This document shows positions 36,383-48,245 of a DNA stretch of 64,000 nt, piece after piece. The stretch lies in NCBI RefSeq assembly GCF_026210795.1, contig NC_089451.1, forward strand, positions 2,650,001 to 2,714,000. Reading direction: 5' to 3'. The notes below the pieces were generated by a model. That model was not told where the DNA came from and did not search any database. It saw only the letters and a list, made by a program, of their open reading frames with translations. Position 1 is the stretch's first letter, and each line of letters begins with the position of its first letter. Position numbers and translations under genes: made by a program. The stretch is from Rhizophagus irregularis. Its lineage: Eukaryota > Glomeromycota > Glomeromycetes > Glomerales > Glomeraceae.

Positions 36383-37298
36383 TTGTTGAAAGAACAAAAC
36401 CTTTAAATCCCGAAATATCCGGCTAAATAAGATCGACTAACCAAATTAATCATAAACCAACTTGGCTGAGTTGACTCATGTTAATTGCTTTAACCTAATT
36501 AGATTTAGGTTATTAGGAATTCATTCTTAAATAAGTATCTAAACCAAAAATTGTTAAATTTTAATAATAAGTCAATATTTTAAAATAAATTTTATGCATA
36601 AACGGTTATCATTATTACAATGGTAATGTAATTTTCGAAAAATTTTTTTTTTTTTTTGATAAAAAGAAAATGGAAAAAAGGCTTTGTTTCAAATAATGTT
36701 GAATATTTGTTTTATTTTCGTACCTTTTTTTTTCTTTTTTTTTTTAAAAAAAAAAAGTTTTAGTACTGTATATTTTTCCACGTTTTTTCAGTGGATGGAA
36801 TTCGTGCAGAAAATTTTTTTTACCAAAATAGTCTCGGTGCTAATCATGGCTGGTTTTAGCCTCAAAGTACATTAGTCAATATTTACAAAATAGGAATAAA
36901 GCGAATTAATTTTCTATTTTTTGTATATTGTATGTATGTAATCTTGCATTGTCATCACTCACTATATGGTTAGCTCACAAGTTCTTAGTTTACTGATTTA
37001 GAATTTTCAATGAAAAATATTTAATTGGTCATTCATAAAAGTAATAATTATTTTCTGTGTTAGGACCCCGATCAATACAATAATCAAAAAGGCAAATTTG
37101 TATAGCAAAATAACGTGTGGATTCTTCCTTTTTTGGATAATGCCAGAACGGCATTACGTCTGAAGAGGCCGATCTTTTATTGCTCGGGTCACCTTCTATG
37201 TTATAAATTGAGTAACTTTCGCAGTTTTTATTTCCCGTCTTTTATCTAATAAAATAATATTATTGATAATTCGAAAAAAAAGACTTTTAAGCAAAAAC
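36383..37298 (+). repeat. Shared 5' flank of channel copy D
   Basis: Contains the family flank blocks gttgaaagaacaaaacc, aataagatcgactaacc, taacctaattagatt, gcataaacggttatc, gtaattttcgaaaaa, gaattcgtgcagaaa and gcctcaaagtacatt, in the same order as before B and C where present. Confidence 0.8.
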
Positions 37299-40200
37299 AT
37301 GAACGACCTTTCTGAGATCAAAGTTATCAAACAACATGAAAATACTTTTTTAGATTATTTTAAAGACGAAAACCCGACTTCTAAAGTAGATTATGGAAAA
37401 AATGTTATCACTGAGAAGGAAAATTATCGAATTAAAATTTGTCAAGATGGAAAATTTGCTGCTACATTCGATACAGGTAAATAAAGATTCATTATTAATA
37501 AAATATTTATGTGTCCCTTAATATAAATTGATAATTTTTTTTTTGCTTTGTTTTAAAATAAATAAATAAATCAATAGCAAACCTTCGGATCAAAATATTA
37601 CAGAACACTGATTATCGTCCATTTATAAACGACAAGAAAAAGAATCCCTCCAGCAATAAGGATAAATCTGATGATTCCGTCAAAATTGATAAGACAATCG
37701 CTTATTTTAAAATAAATTTTGATTTTATTATTGAAACGTTTTATAGTACCGATTGTTCTTCAAATAGTGATGAAAAGATAACAAAAGAAAAGAAAAGTGA
37801 TTCAAAAGAAGATAAAAAGAATTATAAATGGTCTCTTGATATATCAAATATGCACAAGAAGAAAGATAACAAATATTTTATTCTTTTCGCTATATCTCGC
37901 ATAAAAGTTGATGAGGATATGAAAGGAACAGAGAAGAATAATGATGATAAAAATAAACTTGATAAAACGAAATATGAGCCAACTAACAAATGTAAATTAC
38001 AAGATGAAAATATAAGAACAGCAAATAAAAGTAATAAAGGAATTGCTATTTATCGTATTGAACTACGAAAAGAAGGAGCGGATAATTATATTCTTACCGC
38101 TGTAACTCGGTTTTATTCTAATAAAATTTCAGGAATATGTAGATTCATATATTCACGTGATGATGATGATGATGAAAAATCAAAATCAAATGATGTTAAT
38201 GATGAAAAATCAAGCGATATTGAACTAAAAAGATTTATAATATTAAATTTCCGTGGAATATACAGTATTAAATTTGATGATAATTTTGATTTTCTAGATT
38301 TTAATGAAAAATTTAAATATCCACAAATTATTAGATTTGTATTAGATAATTGGTATACATTTGATGAATTTTCTGATTGTACGAATAGGCTTCTTACGTG
38401 TATTTACGATAAATATTTTGTGATTACAAAATATATAAGTGGCACGCAATCGCTTGAAGGTAATTATTAATTTATCTCATCGTAATAATCCTAAAAATAT
38501 ATTAATATGATATGTTTTACTAGTTTATGATCTAGCAAAAATGGAACACGAAATTGATGCAAAATTTGTTGGAAATATCGTAAATGAATATAATCATTAT
38601 TTTTTTGCAGTTAGTGGGTTACTACTTGGTTTTACTCAAGTTAATACTATTAAGTAAGTTATATGATTCACTTATTAATTTATTGGCGTTGTAAAATTTA
38701 ATTAATTTAAATTTTTTTAGGTTGTTTTATATGGAGAATGGTTTACAAGTTGCATCAAAAAAATTTGATGGAATCAAAAAAATATATTTATTAGAATTTT
38801 TTGATAATGATGAAAAATTATTTATTATAGGAGAATGTCCGGATGGAATGATTAAAGTTATAATTTGGGATCTGTATGATACTGGCAAACATAAATTAAT
38901 AGAGTTAGACGATTTTCCAATTACCAAAGCTAATATAGATGATATTTACACTCGTTTAGCCATAACTTCGGGGAATATTTTACAAATCGATGATAATGGA
39001 AATGTTTCATCAGTTCTTAAAAAAGTTAAAAAATTGAAAGAGGAAATAGAGAAAACGGAAAAAACCGAAAGGGATAAAGTTGCAGATCCATTAAAAAATA
39101 ATGTTTTTGGAAAACAACCAAATGGAAAAGATGATAAAAATCATATCATATATTATGATGGAAAAACAAATTTCAAGCAAATAGTTAATGACAGAGAACC
39201 ATGGGTACCGGGCGGTTGTGAAAGAACTTCTTATTGTATTTATTATAATGAAGAAGGAACGGAAACAGAAACTTTACAGCTTATTGTTGGTGGATCAACC
39301 GTTCAAATTTGGCATGAAATAAAAGATGATAGTAAAAAAGAAGATGAACTTCCTAATAAAGGAGAAGCCTTTCTTGAATATATATGGTCAAATCGTATTC
39401 CAGTAAAGCAAGAAGGAAAGAAAACGAGATTAAGAATTGAAAAGTTTGAATATGGACCAAATTATGGATCAAAAAGTAAAATAAATGATTTTTATTTAAA
39501 GGTTTATTGGTTTGAAAGAAGTTATAGTTCAAAACCAGAAGAACATAAAAAAATGACAGAGCAAGAAATAATAAAGGAAGAAGACGATGATATAGATCGT
39601 ATAGAAAAAGAATTAAAACAGATTAATAGTAAAGATAATGACCTAAACGAAGAAGAGAAAGAGAAAAAAAGACAAGAAATAATAAATAATTGTGTAAAGG
39701 TAAAAATACGAGAAAAAGTAATTCAAGGAAAAGATGTTATTAAAAAATCTCATGCAGCAAGACACGCTTGCAAAGCATTAGAACATATAAGAAAACGTTA
39801 TAAAAGTAAAATCGATGCGGATAATTATAAAGTAAGTTAATTTACTAATTAAAGTTTATTTATTTATTTTTTTTAGAAATAATACTACTAACACTCATTA
39901 ACACTTCTTATTAATAAAAAGCATGAGAGGTTGACTAACTATATCGAACATATAATCTGGAGATTTGCTAAATATGAACCAGAAAATTTCAGATTATTAG
40001 ATGTTCGATATAATCTTATGAAAAATTTAATACTTGCTGATTGTAATCGTTTAATAAAATTTAAATCATGGCCGGGAAAAAATTTTTTAAAAGATGATGA
40101 TTTTGATTTTGGCAAAAGAGATCAACAGCTAAAAAAGCCAGAAAATAATATGGAACTAGCAATTTATTATTGTAGAGGTAAATCTAACTTTAATTATAAT

Positions 40201-42587
40201 TAATAATACTGCAACATAAAGTAACATTATTTTATTTATAGGTCGTGAACTTAAAGATGCAATTATTGTTGCATATTTTTTAGAATATTATTCTAGAAAT
40301 CCAACGAATTGTGTGGGTTGGTTGTGTACTGTTTCTAAGGCAATTCCTTTATTATTTAAATATAATTATGGTTCGTTTTCCTTTTCTAATTCTAATTTTA
40401 TTTCATCCAAAAAGTTTATGAAATTTATATTTTTTTTTTACATAAAACTTAGACGATTTTGCCAGAAAGTTATTTATCAGATGTTTTGCAGATCAGGGTC
40501 ACCTCTTGGGTCAAGATCCTGATGAAATTATTCCGAAAGAATACTTAGAAAGGTACAATAATGACACCAAATTTAGAGCTTTGATACCTATGGTTAAGTT
40601 GAAGTCTGATGAATGTGTTAAACTTAAGTGGTACGATCATAATTGGATTTGGGATAAATTTAAAAATTTAAAAAACAAATTCAAAGAATATAGAAACTTT
40701 GAAAAATCACCATTAGCTTTACGAGTTGTTCCATTTCCTGGTTTTACTATAAATAACATTAAAAGGGGCAAAAAAAATTATAACTTGTTTGAAACCATTT
40801 TAAATCGCCTTACGTCTATACTTATACCACGACGGAACCAAATCAAATGGAATGAAACGAATAAGTTGAGTCCTTTTTCTAGAATGGTATTGTGTGAGAA
40901 TAATGATGATATTTATGACAATCCAGCAATTGAAGCAGTTATCGATTTTCGTTGGCAGAAAGCAAAAATATTCTTGTATTCTCTCTGCTTTCGTTTTCTC
41001 ATTTTCGCCATTTGTTTTATATTAGTTAGTTTGGCATATTTGGATCGTAGTTTTATTGTAAATGGAAATTTTTTATTAGTTTTAATTATTGTATTCTATT
41101 ATTTGGCAATTTACCGATTTATTATTGAAGTGAAACAGATTCGTTATCGTGGACTTAAAAAATATTTTTTTGACTTACTTGATATTGTTGATATGATTTC
41201 TATTATACTTCCTGTAACGGTAATGTCGATAATGCTTTATGATTTTCAACTTTCTGATGGCTTTGGAATTAGTGAAGAAACTGGTTCTAAATTAGTTGTA
41301 GAGATATCATTCTCAATTTTCTTAATTTGGATTCAATTTGTAAGTTTTTTGTTTAAAAATAAATATATAAATCTTTTTTATGTAACATTAATTAACCAAT
41401 TTTAATAATTTTAGATATTATTTCTCCGTTTAAGATCAGGTAAAAATAATACATTTTATTTAATTATTATTTTTTCTAAACTAATTATTAATTATTATAT
41501 TTTTTCTTCCATTATACATTAGATATTGGAATTTATATTTATTATGTCGTAATTATTTTCGAAGCAATAATTCCATTTCTTTGGTTTATGTTAGCTGTGA
41601 TAATTGCATTTGCACACACAATGTATTTAAATGTTTTCTCATTATTTTCTAATTTATTGATTTCTTTTCGGATTTCAAAAATTTCAATATAATTAATATA
41701 ATTTATTTTTCTTTATTTTATAATATATATAGGTTCATTCTACTTAGAGATCCTATAAATATAAAAATTAAAGAATCTACATATAGTGGGGTTGCTACAA
41801 ATTCATTAACAAATGAGACACTTAATATTGATCTTAAATCTGATTTTGATCCCAAATCTAGTGATGATAATCCATTTTCAACTTTTAATACAGCAATGGT
41901 TTTGGATTAGTGGTAATTGGGTTCAAAGAGATAATTTTAGTAATTGGGCTGTTGACTTTTTTACCTTGATTGCTAGTATATTCCTTGTAATCATACTACA
42001 AAATATCTTGATTGCTTTTATGAAGTAAGTATTTTTTTTGCAACTTTAATAACTTATTTGACATTTTCTTATATTATGGTTTTCTTTATTTTAGTGGTGT
42101 TTATGTAACAGCAGGAACTAAAGGCAAACAAAAATTATTGAGATATCAAGCAAATTATATAGCAACTTTTGAAGCATTACATGTTCATTTTTCTGATTCT
42201 GAACTTGGATGTGAACCAAAACGTATATATTACTTTAGTCAAGCTAAAAATTTTGAAGAATGGTATAATACGAAAAAAGGTGAACAAGGTGTTATTTATA
42301 AAGAATTTGAAGAAGCATCTATGTTTATGATAAATAGTATTTATAAAGAAATAGATTATGACAAATATTCAATTTTAACATATAATGATAATATTAAAAT
42401 GATAATTAAAGATTTTATTAATTTAGGTAATAATGTGAATATTAATACTGAGGATTTGATTAAAAGAGTTATAGATAAAAATTCAATTGATGAAATTGAA
42501 GGAATTGAAGGTATTAAAGTTGATTTAGAAACTAAAGTTAGAAAATTGAATTATATATTAGAGAAATTGAAGAAACATTCTTTGTAA
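37299..42587 (+). pseudogene. TRP-like ion channel copy D, pore frameshift (11-bp deletion)
   Basis: Exons: 37299-37476, 37578-38459, 38524-38653, 38721-39831, 39922-40177, 40242-40370, 40453-41339, 41415-41439, 41523-41622, 41733-42024, 42095-42587; 4483 nt. Adding the 11 bases missing relative to copies A and B gives 4494, a multiple of three. The deletion lies at 41897/41898, inside the pore segment that reads TAIEAAYFWI in A. Copy D reads TAMVLD and stops at 41908-41910, giving a 1291-residue product without pore loop and S6. Downstream, FWISGNWVQRDNF and S6 (QNILIAFMK) are preserved in another frame, so the lesion is young. Exon 5 also lacks about 20 codons present in B, in frame. The N-terminal propeller-like region is undamaged. 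Confidence 0.87.
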
Positions 42588-43490
42588 ATTCTATTGTGAA
42601 TTATTTTAAAATTCTGTGATTTTTTTTTATTTATTTATATTTATTTATTTCAAATAAAGTTATTATCTTATTTTTTATTTTTATGCTTCTTTATTTCATC
42701 TGGCTTCATAAATTATTTAAGTCATTAATCAACCCTTTTTTATGGGCGACAATCGTTTAATAACGTGATATGTACGTGATTGCGAGTATTCTCATCATTA
42801 AATAGATTTTTTTTTTCGTTACTAAAGATCAATAAAGCGTAATAAAATTGCGTTTTTATAATCAACCATCTAAAATCAGTAATTACAAATACAGTGAAAA
42901 TAATATTTTTCGTGATTTATTATTATTAAATTTTCTTTTTTTTTCTTTTTTCTTGTAAAATAAAATTTATTGCATTTAGTAAAATTTTATTTTATAATTT
43001 TTTATTTGATTTTTCGGAAAATATCAAAATATTATTTTGTTATTGAGCTACATTTTTTTACCTAAAAAAAAAATAAACAATTTATCAATTTATAGTAATT
43101 TTATTTATACTTTACTGCGCCCACTGCGGCTGTTTATTTAAAAAAAATAAAACATGAATAATTTACGAGTAATATTTAAAAAAACTTATCGACGAACTGG
43201 TGTCGGGATTATAAGAGTATGATATTTTGTTGCAATCTTCGATAGCCGATAGGACTGATTGGTTGTGGAACGGTATAATGTTCTGCGTAATTTTTTATGG
43301 TGAAGAATAGTGTTCTTCTTTGGAAGTAAGGCCGGTCATTACGAAAAGTACAAAAGATTTTTAAGATGCGATTAAATCAATGTGCATAAATATACACGAG
43401 TTTAAAGTTTAATTTTATCGAATTTTTAGATGCTTTACTTGTGATTATATAACAAGGTATACTAATAGTTGAAATTTAGAAATAATGATA
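42588..43490. other. Intergenic; start shares copy B 3' flank
   Basis: 42685-42725 matches the 3' flank of copy B. The rest, including a less AT-rich patch at 43190-43340, is unassigned. Confidence 0.5.
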
Positions 43491-45997
43491 TTACTGTTCT
43501 ACATTAATAATTTCTTTTTCTATCTTATTTAATAATTCTTGAGAAATTATACCAGCAACGCTCATACCATTAGCTTCTTTATACTTAAATTCTTTTTGGC
43601 CAAAATTAACATTCAAACTACAAAATCCATTAGAACCAATTGTAGGATACCAATTATAAAATAGACTGGTATAAGCGATACCCAAATTCTTACCATTCAT
43701 TGTAAAGAAAATTTGTCCAGTATTTGGACAATAACCACAACCTATTACATCATTTACTTTGCCCCATTTTTCAGCATATTTTGAACCAGTATATCCTTCA
43801 TTGTGGAATGTTCTACCTTCGTCTGAATGAAAACCAACAGAATGTGTATCACAACCAGGCAATCTTAAATTAAAAAAAAAAATTTAGTAATCGTTTAATT
43901 TGATCATTAAAATTTTTTTGTAGAAATAAATACCTGTTAATTGAATAATTTTTCGTGGCAAGACCAATAGCAATTATTGTTTTATCATTATTCGGATTCG
44001 AAGAAATTGTTATTTCATAGTAATAGAACCAATACTCTATTGGTTGTGTGGAAGAAGTATCTATTAATAGTATTTAGAATTCGGTAGCAAATATGTTAGT
44101 TAGTAAGTAGTAATAAGACTGACTTAATATAAATAGTTCTTACGCATATTCAAAGCAATGGTATCAAATGGTATATTGTTAATATTTGATAAAGGATAAT
44201 TTGTTTGTATCATAACGTCTGATTTAGCATTAAAATAAATTTTAATATTATCATCATTTTTATCATTATCAACGATTTTAATCTTATCGGTTTCTCCGTT
44301 ATAAACGTTCTCAATCTCATCATCTTCATTATCAGTCTCGTCATCAATTTTTATTATATTTAATAATAAAAATCTTGATTCAGGTATAAATTTCCATGCA
44401 TTGATTCCTAATGTTTTTAAGTAAGATTCATCTGATTTTGACTTTTTTCCTAAAAAGTTTAAAAATTTTTTTAAATTTTTTTTTAAAGATTCTTTAATAT
44501 TTTGTAATAGAATTTGTTTATTTTTTGGACCATATACTAAAAAAAAATAAATAAATAAAATAAGTTAATTTATAAAAATAATTTAATAAAATAATAAAGT
44601 ATTTTTAAATTTCTTTTACTTACTTTGTAAAATGATATTTTCATCAATATAATTTTGACATAATCGAGTATTAATAATTAAAATTATTAGGAAAAATAAA
44701 AAGAGTGTAACTAAAATTATATATATAAAAAAGTTTAGTTTAAATTTTTTATCAATTAATAATAAGAATTTTAAATAAGAATTTATGTACTCATAAATAT
44801 CTCTACTCTAAGTGTAACACCACCACTAGTAATATTACCTAAAAATTATCAGATAATAATAATTTAATATTTAAAAAATCATTTGAGAAAAAAAAAGATA
44901 AAACTTTTTTTTAATTACCGTTATTAATATTACTAAAAATAATAGATGGATAATTATAACCAATTAACATTACAAATAGTAATACTATTTCAATTATAAT
45001 TGCAAGATAAAATAAAACATAAAGTTTTTTTGAACATTTTTGTATCACTAAGAAAACATTTGAAATTAGAATAATTACAATAACACTATATATTTCAATA
45101 ATTTTAACGAGTATACTCTTGGAATTCATATTTATAAGAATCCCAAATACAAATAATGATATTGATAACGCAATTCCACTAAATGAAACTGAAATTAGAA
45201 GCAATATCCTCTCAAGTTGATAAATAATATTGATATCTAATAAAAAATAGATTAATATGTTGATAATGAAATTAAAGAGAATAATTTTAACTTACTTCTC
45301 CGATTATCACTCAATTTAGACTCCCTAATCCACTTCCAAGATCTAATAAAGTAATAAATTTAGTTTATATTAAAAAAATTAGAATATAAAATAATTGTTA
45401 ATAATTACCCTAACAATAAAACACAAATTACTATAAGGGTAAATTGAAATATTCCTAAAATTATCATCAAAGGAATATATTCGCGTATATAATATTTTGA
45501 TGAAATTTCATTTATTTCATCCTTAGCTTTGTTTATCATTTCGGTTTTATTATCAGGGTCGATAATGTTGTTTAATTTATTAATTTCTTCTATATACTTA
45601 CTAACCGTTCCATTGCTTAATTCAATTAAAATTTGACTACCAAATTCTTAATTATTTAAATGAATTATTTACAAAATACAATTAATAATATTTATGCATA
45701 AGCAATTCTTAAAAAAAAATATTTACCAAAAAAGTAATCAAATTTGAAAATATTACAAAGCGTTATCCCAATTGGAGCAAAATTTACAATTAAAAATGCA
45801 ACAAAATGTAATATGGTTTTATAAAAGATTACAGATAATCCATTAAAAAGAACGAATGGAACTGTGATCCATAATGATGATGTCGAAGTTATTCGGAATT
45901 TAATATAAAAAGGGTAAATAATAAGAAGAACAGTTTCGGAAATAATTATAAAAATCAATAGAAAATTTAATATTCTTAAATTTTTAACGCTTAACAT
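43491..45997 (-). CDS. Polytopic membrane protein with C-terminal SPRY domain (one apparent frameshift)
   Basis: Eight minus-strand exons: 45997-45727, 45646-45409, 45342-45296, 45236-44919, 44838-44624, 44536-44144, 44060-43934, 43863-43491; 1982 nt, one base short of 661 codons. The loss falls in exon 5 near 44795-44797 (an A run on the plus strand), where the frame passes from GGVTLRVEI to YEYINSYLKFLLL. There are several membrane helices in exons 1, 2, 4 and 5 (LLIFIIISETVLLIIYPF, IPLMIILGIFQFTLIVICVL, LFYLAIIIEIVLLFVMLIGY). The C-terminal ~150 residues form a SPRY domain (EYWFYYYEITI, IAIGLATKNY, VGFHSDEGRTFHNEG, DVIGCGYCPNTGQIFFTMNG). Yeast Ssh4/Ear1 combine a membrane anchor with SPRY as Rsp5 ubiquitin-ligase adaptors, but with a single helix, so that analogy is weak. 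Kept as a gene because only one homopolymer base is at fault. Confidence 0.8.
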
Positions 45998-46477
45998 GTT
46001 TTATTCCTTTGGTATGGAAATTAGCTATCGTGTGAATTGTATTTATTATCTGTTTATTATATAGGTAATATCATATCCGGCTGAAGCTGGATATATCCAT
46101 TTTTATCCGAATAAATATTGATTACCAAATATGATTCTGATTCGACAGGTTAATACTCGTTGCATTTAAATAATCAATTTGAGTCAAATAACTCGAATCT
46201 ATTTGACCAGCTCGGAAGGCTAGCTAAATAAAGCAAACCAGATTAATTGTAATTTCGATTATAATAATTAAATTTTTAATTAAATAGATGTAATCAAGCC
46301 ACAAAAAATGCACAGCCGATCTACAAAAAAAATTTTATATAATGCGTAACTATCCGCTAAACTTAGCCGCATTCCTGAGCCGGTGATCATCAATCAAGAA
46401 TTCGAACTGGACGATCATCAATAATACATAATACTGGACAGTTTGTTTTTTTTTTAAAATTTGCACTAAATTTAAAA
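45998..46477. promoter_or_regulatory. Shared upstream region of a divergent gene pair
   Basis: 480 bp between the starts of the minus-strand SPRY gene and the plus-strand membrane protein; both promoters must lie here. No specific element identified. Confidence 0.4.
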
Positions 46478-47680
46478 ATGATTTTCCCAGAAGCTAAATC
46501 ATCAACTGAACCTTCTTCTTTTATTTTTTTAAAAAAATTATGCTCTCTTTCACTTATAATTGTACTTCTTATTTATACTTATAGTCAGTTTTCAAAATTT
46601 TCTATTTCGACTACTGAGCCTAACCTAATTTCCAGTATAAAACATGCAAATTTCGGCAAAATTGTTATTAGAATTTGTAGTTTAATTCCTATAAATTGTA
46701 ATTACTCTTCTAATATTTTATCTGTTAATTATAATTATATTGACTTTAATTCAAGTCAATGCGAAACAACTGGGTCTATAATAAATAATTATGTTCCTCA
46801 TATTTGTAATAATGGTGGTGAAAGTTATTACTATAATTTTGACTATCAGATGGAGAATAGAATAGTAATAACCCCTAACATCACTGAAGCTTATTTAGAT
46901 GGATTTAAAATAGATAAAGTTTATCCATCATCTTCTAGCTTTAATTTGGTTTCTATTATTCCTTTATTTATTGTGAATGAACAGGCCACAATCGTATATT
47001 ATTCACCTATAATCAACAAACGTATATTTAGCAAGTATGTTTACGGTCTTGTGGGAGGATTGGAAGAAGAATTCGTTGACTTTAATGCACATACTGATCA
47101 TATAACAAATTTATCATCCCCAAATACAACAATGCTTATATTAAGACCAGTATCAAAGGATATTTTTTATCGAGAGGAATCTTATTATGATCGTAATTAT
47201 CAACTTTTTTTTAATTTTCAGTGAAAATAAAAAATTAAAAATCTTTATTCCTATTTTTCTCTTTAGTTGCCTCAATTTTATCAAGAATCGGTGGATTCTT
47301 TAGTTTTTTGTCAGGAATCTTTATATTTTTATTTGGAGCAACTAAGTTAGCGCCATGGTAAGTTAAAATAATAATTTTTACAATTCGTAATTATAGATTA
47401 GTAGTCATAATATTTTATTTCTTTTGATAATAGGGGATTTTTACAAACATATGTGTTTAGTTACTTATGTATAGAATATCAAAGAAAACTTTTAAGGAAG
47501 CTCAAAAATAAATATGAACCAATTCCATTCATTAGTGGAAGGACCAAAGATGTTACATTGGAAGAACGAGTCCAAAATATGGAAAATATGCTTAAAGAAT
47601 ATTATATTAATACTGATTTTTTGAATTTATTGGTAGAAGGCAATAATAAAGTCAATGATAAAGCCGATAATAAAGTTTAG
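46478..47680 (+). CDS. Two-helix membrane protein of unknown function
   Basis: Three exons, 46478-47192, 47267-47357, 47434-47680 (1053 nt, 350 aa). The first donor is gtaatt at 47193; reading past it to 47223 is possible but gives no frame into exon 2. The first membrane helix lies near residues 22-40 (LCSLSLIIVLLIYTYSQFS). A ~200-residue extracytoplasmic-type domain follows, with several Cys and many N-x-S/T sites. The second helix is near 240-268 (SRIGGFFSFLSGIFIFLFGA), and the cytoplasmic-type tail is basic, with a short coiled coil (LEERVQNMENMLKEYY). I do not recognise a named domain; the plan suggests a surface or endomembrane protein. It lies divergent to the SPRY membrane gene. Confidence 0.75.
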
Positions 47681-48237
47681 ATAGTGTGATTGTATGCAAT
47701 ATAAATAGTTTTACAAGTTTACATAATTATTATTAGGTAGTTCTAGTATAACATTATTAAATGTCAGTAACAATAAATACATTTGTGGTTAAGCATTATT
47801 TTATTTTGTTAATCTGATACGTAAATTTTTATCTATCAATGCAAACCAATAAATTTCCTTTTATAATTATGGTAGATATTAATACTAAAAAATCTGAGTT
47901 TGGAAGTTTTTCAGAAAGAGACGGATATTACCTCACTACGCAAATTTTTTATAAAAAATACTGTCGATCTTTGAATTAAATTAAATTAATATAAGTGCAC
48001 GGGAAACGCTTTGTTATGTTAACTACATTGTAAAATTTATCGATCATGACAAAAAAGGTTAATTTGGGTTATTATAAATATATAGGAACTTTCATTCTCA
48101 TAAATTTCATGTATGGAACGAAATGTTATTTAGAACTTGGAACCAGTTCAAAAAGTTTTATCAATTAATGATTTCTCGTTAACTGACGGATACATTATCT
48201 TCACAGACTATAATTATCCAATTATTTAATCGGATCG
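47681..48237. other. Intergenic
   Basis: AT-rich; nothing recognised. Confidence 0.45.
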
Positions 48238-48245
48238 ATTCTGTG

